Assembly: GCA_003518745.1 (NCBI GenBank) | Contig: DOYB01000111.1 | Coordinates: 1 to 15,634 of the forward strand | Reading direction: 5' to 3' | DNA length: 15,634 bases | From: Selenomonas sp. | GTDB taxonomy: Bacteria; Bacillota; Negativicutes; Selenomonadales; Selenomonadaceae | Shown here: piece after piece, positions 1-7,130 of the stretch | Layout of the letters: every line of letters begins with the position of its first letter | Position numbering within the stretch: the stretch's first letter is position 1 | Position numbers and translations under genes: made by a program | The notes under the pieces: generated by a model | The model's input: the letters and a program-made list of their open reading frames with translations, nothing else | Databases searched by the model: none | Told to the model about the DNA's origin: nothing

Positions 1-1340
1 TCCTCTTCGCCACGTTCCACAGGATCCGGCAAGTCCTCATACTCCGTGATGGAATCGTCTCGAATTAGGCCAAGGTCAAGGCTGTTGCCCTTTTCCGCGA
101 TTTCCTCCCGGGTGAATACGCTCCAGCGCTCATCCTCCACGGTATGACGGTCAGCGGCTTCATAGGCCGCTTCGAAACCGGCAAAATCCTCCTTCTTCAA
201 GGGATTTGTCTTGCCGAAGGAGGGCATATTGGTTCGAAGGTCATAGAACCAGACCTCCTTGGTGTTGCCCTTGTCCGTCTTTTCCCGTGTGAAAAAGAGC
301 ACATTGGTCTTGACGCCCTGGGCGTAGAAAATCCCCGTGGGAAGACGCAGAACCGTGTGCAAATTGCACTTGTCCATAAGGTCGGCGCGTATTTTCTCGC
401 CGTCGCCGTCGGCAAAGAGGACATTGTCGGGGAGCACCACGGCAGCCCTTGCCTTTCCGTCCGCTTTCAGACTGCGATAGATATGCTGTAGGAAGTTGAG
501 CTGCTTGTTGCTGGTGGGGAAGGTGAAGTCGTCACGGGTGGCCCGCTCGCCGCCTTTCTTCGTGCCAAATGGGGGATTTGTCAGCACCAGATCATAGCTC
601 TTCATGCTTTTGCCCTGGTTGGACAGGGTATCTGCCAGCAGAATCTTGCCATCAATATCATGGAGCATGGCATTCATCAGAGCGAGGCGGTGGGCATCGT
701 GAACCAGCTCCGAGCCGGTGAAGGCTTCCTCCTTCTCAAACTTGGCGGTATCGGCATCCAGATCGAAGAAATCGTCCGTCATGTCCTTAACGTATTGGTG
801 GGCCGCGATCATGAAGCCGAAGGTTCCGCAGGCAGGGTCGTTGCAGCGTTCTCCCGGCTGCGGCTTCATCAGGCGTGTCATAACATCAATGAGCACACGA
901 GGGGTGAAATACTGTCCCGCGCCGGATTTCTTCTCGTTGGCGTTCTTTTCAAGGAGGCCTTCATAGAGATTCCCAAGCCCTTCTTCACGGGCAGAGTACC
1001 AGTCCAGTCCGTCAATGGTGGTGATGATTTTCTCTAGGTTCTTGGGTTCGTCGATATTCGTGGCGGAGCCTTGGTAAATCTCGCGGATACGTCCCGTACA
1101 ATGCTCCCCTAAATGGTTCAGCAGTTCCTTGTAGTACCTTTTCAGTTCAATGCCGCTTTTTGCCGTCAGCACATCCCAGCGATACCCTTCGGGAATCTGG
1201 CTCTCCGTCCCCGTTTCCTTCGCCATTTTCAAAAACAGGATATAGGTCAGCTCCGTAACATACTGATGATAGGTAATCCCATCATCCCTGAGCACATTAC
1301 AAAGATTCCAAAGCTTCGCCACGATTTCCTGTGTTGTCAT
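1..1340 (-). CDS. hsdM: Type I restriction-modification DNA methyltransferase subunit HsdM (3' end cut off by window)
   Basis: This is the modification subunit of a type I restriction system. With HsdS it would methylate adenine in the target sequence, and with HsdR it would form the restriction complex. I translated the frame myself: it opens with ATG at 1338-1340 and stays open to the window edge, giving about 446 visible residues and no stop. An N-terminal helical HsdM_N-like region covers roughly residues 1-135. The N6-adenine methyltransferase core follows, with the AdoMet-binding motif DPACGTFG at about 168-175 and the catalytic NPPFG at 255-259. Other family landmarks are GQYFTPR near 142-148 and PTGIFYAQGVKTNVLFF in the later part. 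A strong ribosome site, GGAGGGG, lies just upstream, and the start is only 15 bp after the stop of the AlbA_2/GHKL gene, so the two are surely co-transcribed. hsdS is not visible and may lie to the left. The family assignment is very secure. Confidence 0.95.
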   Translation of the reverse strand, partial: MTTQEIVAKLWNLCNVLRDDGITYHQYVTELTYILFLKMAKETGTESQIPEGYRWDVLTAKSGIELKRYYKELLNHLGEHCTGRIREIYQGSATNIDEPKNLEKIITTIDGLDWYSAREEGLGNLYEGLLEKNANEKKSGAGQYFTPRVLIDVMTRLMKPQPGERCNDPACGTFGFMIAAHQYVKDMTDDFFDLDADTAKFEKEEAFTGSELVHDAHRLALMNAMLHDIDGKILLADTLSNQGKSMKSYDLVLTNPPFGTKKGGERATRDDFTFPTSNKQLNFLQHIYRSLKADGKARAAVVLPDNVLFADGDGEKIRADLMDKCNLHTVLRLPTGIFYAQGVKTNVLFFTREKTDKGNTKEVWFYDLRTNMPSFGKTNPLKKEDFAGFEAAYEAADRHTVEDERWSVFTREEIAEKGNSLDLGLIRDDSITEYEDLPDPVERGEE

Positions 1341-1355
1341 ACTGCTGCCCCTCCG

Positions 1356-3011
1356 TTATTGTATCAGCTTATATTTTGAATATTTTCCACCCTGTGCTAA
1401 CTCTATTCGATGTTCTTTGCATAGATTCTGCAATTGACGGTAAGCTTGAGACTCCTTCAAATGAAGCAACTGAACTACATCCCGTTTTGTCACAAAGCCT
1501 CCCTGTTGTTTAGCCAGGTTTAAAATCATTTCTTGAAAACGAAGATGATCAATTCCTTTTTGCCTAATATATTCCTTTTCTTTTTTTTCGGATTGGTATA
1601 CTCTGCTGCTCAGCATCAACATTCGATTAGCTCCATGACCAAATTCCTCAATCAGTCCACGCTCTATCAGAATTTCTACCGTTGGAGCTAAACGGTTCTT
1701 TGGAAGATGAGTGAATTCAGCCAATTCACCGTTGTTCAATTTTCGCCTGTCTTTCAAAATGGAAAGTATCATCAAGGCATAAATCGACAAAGGATTATTA
1801 TTGTTTTTTTGCTCCTCTGAAAGCAGTCGAAGAAATCCAGCATCTGCTTTGCCCCTTGGAATAAACAGAACAATATTCTTAGAGGTTGATTCTGAATAAT
1901 CAGGCCATGGCCTACCAAATGAGATAGAACCTTCAAATATACGGTCAATGCCGCGTCCTGTACGCTCGACAAGACCGATTCGCTTTAATGCGTCAGATAG
2001 CACGGGATTTCTTCCACATGGCTCTACGGTCAAAAGGTTATCTATTGAAACGCCTTCTATAAAACCTCCGGGGTTGCTGATGGTCATTCCTTCATCGTCA
2101 ATCATGACACGTACATTTCCTAATATGGAGTAATCTCGATGTACAATAGCATTCATTAAACCTTCACGAAATGCCTTGGGAGAAAATTCTGGAATTGGAA
2201 TACGAAACAAGCCATCTTCTAGTTCCTGCTCCGGATTCCATGCTTTTATATGATTATCAAATAAATCAATCAATTCGAGAATAGGCTTATGATAAGATTC
2301 ATTGACAGCAACATTTGTTCCTTTCAACACTTGAAAATCAGCCGTTGCCGTTGGAACCAGAAGCTGCAGGCGCTCTTCTCTTCCTAAAAGCAGCATGCCT
2401 GCCAATGTTGGATAGACATGCTCTCCCACCCTTGCGGTCAGTTGCAATGCCTGTTCCATTTCTTCATCCGTCAATTCCAGTAAGTTCCTGTCCCCATCGT
2501 GTTTTTTTATGGTGGAGCGAAGACGGTCTATTTGATGGGGATCAAAATCTTCCAAAGAGGCATCTTGTATAGGCTGTGCTGAGAAATCTAGCTTTCTAAG
2601 GTCGGAAAGACGGGTAACAATTTCGTAAGGATACATGGGCACTACTTCAGGAGAACCATCTTTTTTCAAGAGGCGTTTCAGTATCTTTCCGGAGGCAGAA
2701 GCAACAACCGAATTACTTTTGGGAACCGAAATTGCCATGACCTGTCGGCCATTTTCAGATAGGATTTCTGCTCTTACTGACAAGGAAGGCCTTGTCTTAT
2801 TGGCTATTACTGCAGATGTACGAATGGTATCTTTGTGGCTTTCACTCAGTCCGGTAACGCTTCCGTCATCTTCTATGCCCAGATATAGAATTCCACCTTC
2901 CGCGTTTGTCATGCCTACGATTTCATCTACGAGTTTATCATCGGAATATCCTTTTTCACGGTCGCTTTTGAATTCTATCGTTAATGTTTCACGCTTTGGC
3001 AAGGACTGCAT
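1356..3011 (-). CDS. Schlafen AlbA_2 + GHKL-ATPase + winged-helix protein, putative regulator embedded in the type I RM locus
   Basis: The protein has 551 aa. Residues ~8-135 look like the Schlafen/AlbA_2 nucleic-acid-binding fold: an EFKS start, then MTNAEGGILYLGIEDDG, typical of the family. Residues ~275-390 match the divergent GHKL ATPase domain (HATPase_c_4): N-box FREGLMNAIVHRDY at 281-294, ISNPGGF at 311-317 and ERTGRGIDRI at 349-358. The C-terminal ~150 residues contain one or two winged-helix-like segments (about 410-460 and 488-550). Databases usually call such proteins 'putative transcriptional regulator' or 'ATP-binding protein' (COG2865-like); the biochemical role is generally unproven. 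The start is ATG at 3009-3011 with GGAGGG upstream. It lies between hsdR and hsdM, 15 bp before hsdM, and is preceded by a dense array of TTTAACTC repeats. The likely inference is that it controls the RM operon, perhaps by binding those repeats. A defence or effector role cannot be excluded. Confidence 0.85.
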   Translation of the reverse strand: MQSLPKRETLTIEFKSDREKGYSDDKLVDEIVGMTNAEGGILYLGIEDDGSVTGLSESHKDTIRTSAVIANKTRPSLSVRAEILSENGRQVMAISVPKSNSVVASASGKILKRLLKKDGSPEVVPMYPYEIVTRLSDLRKLDFSAQPIQDASLEDFDPHQIDRLRSTIKKHDGDRNLLELTDEEMEQALQLTARVGEHVYPTLAGMLLLGREERLQLLVPTATADFQVLKGTNVAVNESYHKPILELIDLFDNHIKAWNPEQELEDGLFRIPIPEFSPKAFREGLMNAIVHRDYSILGNVRVMIDDEGMTISNPGGFIEGVSIDNLLTVEPCGRNPVLSDALKRIGLVERTGRGIDRIFEGSISFGRPWPDYSESTSKNIVLFIPRGKADAGFLRLLSEEQKNNNNPLSIYALMILSILKDRRKLNNGELAEFTHLPKNRLAPTVEILIERGLIEEFGHGANRMLMLSSRVYQSEKKEKEYIRQKGIDHLRFQEMILNLAKQQGGFVTKRDVVQLLHLKESQAYRQLQNLCKEHRIELAQGGKYSKYKLIQ

Positions 3012-3046
3012 AACTATACCCTCCGGTTTAATTCATCATTTAACTC

Positions 3047-3076
3047 ATTTTAACTCAAATGCAGAGTTAAAAGCAA
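3047..3076 (-). promoter_or_regulatory. Candidate promoter for the regulator-hsdM genes
   Basis: On the minus strand, TTGCTT (3071-3076) and TAAAAT (3047-3052) are separated by 18 bp. They lie about 36 bp upstream of the ATG at 3011 and inside the repeat array. The sequence is only moderately close to consensus and the region is A+T-rich, so other choices exist. If correct, any protein bound to the repeats would cover the promoter directly. Confidence 0.35.
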
Positions 3077-3091
3077 TGTAACTCTGCATTT
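3057..3091. repeat. Perfect 13-bp inverted repeat inside the operator-like array
   Basis: The left arm AAATGCAGAGTTA (3057-3069) and right arm TAACTCTGCATTT (3079-3091) are exact reverse complements around a 9-nt spacer. Each arm contains one GAGTTA/TAACTC core of the surrounding array. It could be a dimer-binding site or an RNA hairpin for a transcript leaving hsdR. On the minus strand no clear T-run follows the right-hand side, so a classical terminator is less likely. Confidence 0.65.
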
Positions 3092-3234
3092 TTGCTGAGT
3101 TAAAACAATACAGGCAATTTAGAAAGGCTCTAACTCATCGTTTAACTCGATTTTAACTCGATGTTGAGTTAAAATTTATACCACTTAATACATTTGTTGA
3201 ATTAAAATAATGAATTAAATAAAGATTTTAAATG

Positions 3235-6200
3235 CTACGCTGCCCCTCCATCATCGTACAAATATTCATTTAGCTCCATGACGATATTTTCCAGTTGATT
3301 CCGAAATACCTTGTTGATTTTGGCAAAGCCACCCTGGGCCTTGAAGCGCCCGTCCTCTTCAAATACGGAGATATTCAGCACGGATTCTTCCAACAGGTAC
3401 TTTTCTATGCGGGCAATCCAGCTAAGCTCCTGCTTGGAGAAGTCGTGAGCCTTCTTCAGCCTTGCTACGGCTCTGTGGATTCTGGCCTCGTGACTGATGA
3501 GAGCGGAACCGATGGCGTAGCGGCGAATCAGGCTGATGATGTCGGCGGTCATTTCCTCATTGGTGAGCTGTGAGATTGCCGTGTTAAGCTGCTGTGTGGT
3601 AAAGCCCTCTCTGTCCAGTGCCAACCGCAAATGCTTCAGGCTTTCACGGGTAAGCTCCCTTGGCTTTGTGCAGACGATGTTCAGAGCGGCGATTTCGTTT
3701 TTGTTGGAGGTTACAAAATCGGCAAACGCATCGAGATAATCCTCGGGACGCTCACCCTTGCCATAGCCCCGTCCATGATAGGTGAGCTCATCTTCCTGCA
3801 GGGAAATCACCACCGGTTTGGCTTCATTGTAGCGGATTTCGTGCAGCATGCCGATTGGTTCGGCGTAGGAAAGCAGACGCTTTTTCCCATCCTTGGGTGA
3901 GTCCTTTTCTACTTCGGAAATGATATCATCCGGTGTTTTTCCGCCTGTCATACTGACAAAATGCTCCGTCGCCTCATGGCTCATATTGCGCTTTTTTCGC
4001 TGCAGCTTGGCGATAATCTGGTCAATTTGACGCTGTATCTGTTCCTCTGTTTCCATGACTTCCAGACCCTCCATAAGCTGACGTAGGGTCACATGGGGAT
4101 TGACTGCCACGGGCTTCATGGTGCTGACATCTTCCAGTGAGGCATAGACCCCCACAGGGTCATAGATTTCAAAATGGGTCTTATGGATTGCGGGACAAAG
4201 GCGTGTGGCGCGTCCAAGCATCTGCTCGAACAGGATGCGGCTCTTCACGCGGCGCATAAATACCAAGGTGGTAATCTCCGGCACGTCAATGCCGGTTGTC
4301 AAAAGATCCACCGTAATTACCATGCTTGGATAACGCTCGTTTTTGAAACGCTTGATAACCTCATCGAGCTTCCTGCGATTGCCGCCGCCGACGCTGCCGG
4401 TGATTTTCATAATGGCATCGTTGTCAACGCCGGATTCGGCATAAATTTCTTTGAGAATTTTCACAATCAAATCAGCATGCTGGTCATCCACGGCATAAAT
4501 CAAGGTCTTGCCTTGCTGCTCCGGGGATTCGGGGTCGATATCACGGGCGATTTCCCTCAATACGGTTCGATTGAAGTTTTCCGTAATCACCTGCCGATTG
4601 AACTGGTCGATATCGAAATCCAGCTCATCCTCAAGGAGCTCGCTGTTGGTGATTTCATCGGTAACAGGGTCATAGATAATGACCGTGTCGCCGGAATGAT
4701 AGTGAATCCCCTCCTGACTGAGTTTGGTCTTCAGTTCATGGGGCGCGTCATGGTCGACCAGGTAGCCCTCAATGACGGCTTCACGATAGGTGTACTTGAA
4801 TACGGGCTGTCCGAATATCCGGGTGGTTTGGAGCGCGGGCGTAGCCGTCAGAGCAACGCGAACCGCGTCGAAGTATTCAACGACACTGCGGTACTTGCTC
4901 TGATAGTCAAGCTGGTCACGATACAGCAGCTCATCATCGCCCATTTCCTTATCGAGAATATAGCCGCGATGGGCTTCGTCTATTATCACCAAGTCATAAT
5001 CCGTTACGGCGGGCATGGCATCCTCGTCATTATAAAGAATGCGCTTTACCATGCTTTGAACCGTTGCGACCTGAACGCGGGTTTCACGGTCAATGGACTT
5101 GTCCTCCAGATTTTTGATATTGTATATGTCATTGAGGGTCATCAAATCTTCCAATTTGACTTCTTTGAATACGTCCTCGGCCTGTTGGCCAAGAGCTGTG
5201 CGGTCAACCAAAAAGAGGATTCGACGGAATCGGTTTGTTTTCAGGAAGCGGTATATCATGCCCAATACCGTGCGGGTCTTTCCGGTTCCCGTTGCCATTG
5301 CCAAAAGGACGTTCTGCTGTCCATTCTGAATGGCTGTTTCCGCTGCCTTGATTGCCTTGATCTGGTATTCGCGCAGATTTAGGCCGTCTTTATCCCGCAG
5401 CAGGTCATAGGACATATTCTTCAGGCTTTGGTTTCCTGCGGCAATGTCCTTTGCCAGCAGCTCCATGATGCCCGCAGGACTCATCCAGCCATGCAGTGCC
5501 TTTGGGGCATTGTAGGAGAGTCTGAGGTCAAGGAACCAGATGCCGCTTTTGGTATCATATTGCTTTAGGTAGGGGCGTCCATTGGTGGCAAAGGTAAAGG
5601 GCACTTTGTATTCACCCCAGGTACCAAGCTGATATTTTGCGTCCTCATGGCGAATATGTCTGGAATAATCCTTGCATTGGTAATCGATTACTGAGGGAAT
5701 ATCCTTATGGATGGCCTTGGCCTCGATGATGGCCACCAGCTTCAGCTCCACAAAGAGCGCATAGTCCGCATAGCCTTTGCGTCCAATGGAGGAATCCGTG
5801 GGCCATTCGGCAATGGCGAGATAGCGGCCCTTGGCAGGACGTGTCCCATTGGAGTAACGCAGTTGTTCCGTATTTGCCTCCCAGCCGACCTTACGGAGCT
5901 GTTCGTCAATCAGGTAGCGGGTTTCAGCCTCGGATTTTACGCGTTGGCTCGCGGCTTTTTGGGCCTGTTTCTTGCGCAGCGCCAAATCCATCTGCTTTGA
6001 GGCCGCGGCGGTATTTTCCGCTTCCCGAAGCAAAGCCTCTTCTTTGGTTTCCTCTGCCGCTGTTTCTTCCGGTAAAGGATTTTGCTGAGGTTCAGGCATC
6101 ACGAATTTCTGATTCTGATAGTTCCAGTCTCCGTAGGTCTGCATGAACCACTCGCAGAGGCTATGGGCCATTTGAAGGAGCGCCTTGGCATCCGTTACGG

Positions 6201-6507
6201 ATTCGTAATTCTCATGGGCCGCTCTGTTTCTTACCTTTCGCAGGGCATGGAGAATGTCTGACAGGTCACGTGTGATAAGGCCATCCTGAAGCAGCGTGTG
6301 AATACGGGCAATGGCAGTATTCTCACGGGGAAAGGGAACACGATCATAGGAGAAAATGAGGTTTACCACTGTTTCTCCTATCATCCCCAGCTTCATCAGG
6401 CAGGAATTGGAATCACTATAGCAATACCGTTCTGCTAAAGCTCCAAAGCTTGCCAGAACAGGAAATTTGTCGCTCAAGAATGAAAAGTTCGACTTCAACA
6501 ACCGCAC
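3235..6507 (-). CDS. hsdR: Type I restriction endonuclease subunit HsdR (ATP-dependent translocase/nuclease)
   Basis: This is the restriction subunit of the type I system, which translocates and cleaves DNA lacking the HsdM mark. At up to 1090 aa it has the usual family size. The N-terminus (~20-140) resembles the DUF4145 helical domain found in EcoKI-like R subunits. A charged, probably coiled-coil segment follows (~145-195). The PD-(D/E)XK nuclease is at about 195-300 with D248 and E262-A-K264. SF2 motor motifs are ATGTGKT 405-411 (Walker A), DEAH 510-513, TATP 554-557 and GRATR 765-769. The C-terminal ~300 residues are the helical EcoEI_R_C-type region. The coordinates use the longest frame, from GTG at 6505-6507, but the Shine-Dalgarno sequence overlaps that GTG; TTG at 6499-6501 or 6496-6498 is better spaced and would shorten the protein by 2-3 residues. 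It is the first gene of the locus, with its own promoter. No catalytic residue is missing and I see no frameshift, so it should be active. Confidence 0.95.
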   Translation of the reverse strand: MRLLKSNFSFLSDKFPVLASFGALAERYCYSDSNSCLMKLGMIGETVVNLIFSYDRVPFPRENTAIARIHTLLQDGLITRDLSDILHALRKVRNRAAHENYESVTDAKALLQMAHSLCEWFMQTYGDWNYQNQKFVMPEPQQNPLPEETAAEETKEEALLREAENTAAASKQMDLALRKKQAQKAASQRVKSEAETRYLIDEQLRKVGWEANTEQLRYSNGTRPAKGRYLAIAEWPTDSSIGRKGYADYALFVELKLVAIIEAKAIHKDIPSVIDYQCKDYSRHIRHEDAKYQLGTWGEYKVPFTFATNGRPYLKQYDTKSGIWFLDLRLSYNAPKALHGWMSPAGIMELLAKDIAAGNQSLKNMSYDLLRDKDGLNLREYQIKAIKAAETAIQNGQQNVLLAMATGTGKTRTVLGMIYRFLKTNRFRRILFLVDRTALGQQAEDVFKEVKLEDLMTLNDIYNIKNLEDKSIDRETRVQVATVQSMVKRILYNDEDAMPAVTDYDLVIIDEAHRGYILDKEMGDDELLYRDQLDYQSKYRSVVEYFDAVRVALTATPALQTTRIFGQPVFKYTYREAVIEGYLVDHDAPHELKTKLSQEGIHYHSGDTVIIYDPVTDEITNSELLEDELDFDIDQFNRQVITENFNRTVLREIARDIDPESPEQQGKTLIYAVDDQHADLIVKILKEIYAESGVDNDAIMKITGSVGGGNRRKLDEVIKRFKNERYPSMVITVDLLTTGIDVPEITTLVFMRRVKSRILFEQMLGRATRLCPAIHKTHFEIYDPVGVYASLEDVSTMKPVAVNPHVTLRQLMEGLEVMETEEQIQRQIDQIIAKLQRKKRNMSHEATEHFVSMTGGKTPDDIISEVEKDSPKDGKKRLLSYAEPIGMLHEIRYNEAKPVVISLQEDELTYHGRGYGKGERPEDYLDAFADFVTSNKNEIAALNIVCTKPRELTRESLKHLRLALDREGFTTQQLNTAISQLTNEEMTADIISLIRRYAIGSALISHEARIHRAVARLKKAHDFSKQELSWIARIEKYLLEESVLNISVFEEDGRFKAQGGFAKINKVFRNQLENIVMELNEYLYDDGGAA

Positions 6508-6513
6508 CTCCCC
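6507..6513 (-). promoter_or_regulatory. Ribosome binding site that argues for a TTG start of hsdR
   Basis: On the minus strand GGGGAGG occupies 6513-6507. It runs into the GTG at 6507-6505, leaving no spacing for that codon. It is 5 nt before TTG 6501-6499 and 8 nt before TTG 6498-6496, both in the hsdR frame. An ATG at 6515-6513 is out of frame and soon stops. A TTG start would mean weak, possibly deliberately limited, HsdR translation. Confidence 0.55.
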
Positions 6514-6538
6514 ATATGGGAACTGTTCTTATGATACT

Positions 6539-6567
6539 AATATAGCATAGTAGCCCCTCCCTATCAA
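6539..6567 (-). promoter_or_regulatory. Sigma-A-type promoter of hsdR
   Basis: On the minus strand TTGATA (6562-6567) and TATATT (6539-6544) are separated by exactly 17 bp. The start of transcription would be near 6532, about 25-35 nt before the hsdR start. It lies just beyond the crcB stop at 6593. I see no terminator hairpin between crcB and this promoter, so some read-through from crcB is possible. Confidence 0.6.
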
Positions 6568-6592
6568 CAAAGCATGGGGGTCAACTATCAAG

Positions 6593-6982
6593 TCACTTAT
6601 GCACCATGGCGGCCAGTTGGAGGCCAATAAACGCAGCAAACAGGCCAAAGGCAACATTCGCGGTCATGTTCAGTACCGAAAGGAGAATATGACCATTACG
6701 GTACAGGGCAAGAGTTTCCACAGTCAGGGCGGAGAAGGTGGAAAGTCCGCCCAAAAATCCAACGGTGATTAGAAGGCGCACGGATTCAGGGAGCAGGTGG
6801 AGATGATGGGCAATCGGCAGGAGCAAGCCAAGAACCAGCCCCATGAAAAAGCTGCCGAAGGTGTTGACAACCAATGTGCTGACAGGGAGAGAGGCGCCGA
6901 ACTGGGCGATTGTAAAAGTTGTGATTATATAGCGGCACACAGCGCCAAGGCCGCCTCCGAGAAACACATAGAAATATGTCAT
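6593..6982 (-). CDS. crcB: Fluoride ion channel Fluc/CrcB
   Basis: This small inner-membrane protein exports fluoride as a dual-topology dimer, relieving fluoride toxicity. It has 129 aa, the normal length, with four hydrophobic segments at about 3-22, 33-57, 68-92 and 98-124. Family motifs are visible: GGGLGAVCRY at 9-18, VNTFGSF around N40 (the conserved pore asparagine) and GFLGGLSTFSALTVE at 75-89, the break in the third helix that carries the Phe/Ser/Thr pore residues. The start is ATG at 6980-6982 with AAAGGAG upstream. It has its own promoter (7015-7044), separate from the L,D-transpeptidase gene. There is a single copy here, as expected for the homodimer type. No fluoride riboswitch is recognisable upstream, which is unusual enough to note but not rare. 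Confidence 0.93.
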   Translation of the reverse strand: MTYFYVFLGGGLGAVCRYIITTFTIAQFGASLPVSTLVVNTFGSFFMGLVLGLLLPIAHHLHLLPESVRLLITVGFLGGLSTFSALTVETLALYRNGHILLSVLNMTANVAFGLFAAFIGLQLAAMVHK

Positions 6983-7014
6983 TGTACCTGCTCCTTTGTA
7001 TCTTGAATGGCAAT

Positions 7015-7044
7015 ATTATAACGTCTCAATGACTTTTTTGCCAA
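7015..7044 (-). promoter_or_regulatory. Promoter of crcB
   Basis: On the minus strand TTGGCA (7039-7044) is followed after 18 bp by a perfect TATAAT (7015-7020). Transcription would begin near 7008, leaving a short leader of about 25 nt before the crcB ATG. That is too short for a fluoride riboswitch. Confidence 0.6.
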
Positions 7045-7078
7045 CTGTATATAATAGAACCTGTTATAGAAAAAGATG

Positions 7079-7123
7079 AGCGTGGCTCGGGAGCTTCTGT
7101 TGCAGAAGTTTCCAAGTCACGCT
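7079..7123. terminator. Long stem-loop terminator after the L,D-transpeptidase gene, possibly bidirectional
   Basis: Two 21-nt arms (7079-7099 and 7103-7123) flank a TTG loop. The stem is imperfect: read on the plus strand it has three G-U pairs and one C-A mismatch; read on the minus strand one G-U and three A-C mismatches. A T-run follows on both sides (TTTTT on the minus strand after CATC, and TAACTTTTT on the plus strand). It lies 8 nt beyond the stop of the L,D-transpeptidase gene and upstream of the crcB promoter, so terminating that gene is the simplest role. Confidence 0.65.
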
Positions 7124-7130
7124 TAACTTT

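Larger units (their letters stand above)
3012..3234. promoter_or_regulatory. Operator-like array of TTTAACTC / GAGTTAAA repeats between hsdR and the regulator-like gene
   Basis: This 223-bp gap carries repeated copies of one 9-mer. Forward TTTAACT(C)(A/G) copies start at 3027 (TTTAATTCA variant), 3039, 3049, 3129 (TCTAACTCA variant), 3141 and 3152. Reverse copies (T/A)GAGTTAAA lie at 3063-3071, 3096-3104 and 3165-3173, and weaker TGAATTAAA copies at 3198-3206 and 3211-3219. Consecutive forward copies are 12, 10, 12 and 11 bp apart, about one helical turn. The two blocks 3027-3072 and 3129-3174 share the same layout (three forward, one reverse) and are nearly identical by eye. The arrangement looks like a cooperative protein-binding region, and it covers the only stretch where a promoter for the regulator-hsdM genes could sit. 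The binding protein is unknown; the adjacent winged-helix protein is the obvious candidate. Confidence 0.75.

Noticed and set aside
3027..3219. CRISPR-like or transposon-like repeat array
   Set aside because: Repeat units are only ~9 bp, in both orientations, with spacing near one helical turn and no unique spacers or terminal inverted repeats with a transposase. An operator array fits better.
4174..5382. 402-aa plus-strand open frame
   Set aside because: It lies wholly antisense to hsdR, whose SF2 motor motifs are encoded in exactly this stretch. The protein resembles no family I know and reflects codon bias of the opposite strand.
6511..6520. CCCATATGGG palindrome in the hsdR leader as an operator
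   Set aside because: It is only 10 bp, occurs once, and overlaps the purine-rich ribosome site; no second copy supports a binding-site role.
6983..7130. Fluoride (crcB-motif) riboswitch upstream of crcB
   Set aside because: I looked for the GGNGAUGG...GCUGAUG pattern on the minus strand and found none; the promoter leaves a leader of only about 25 nt.
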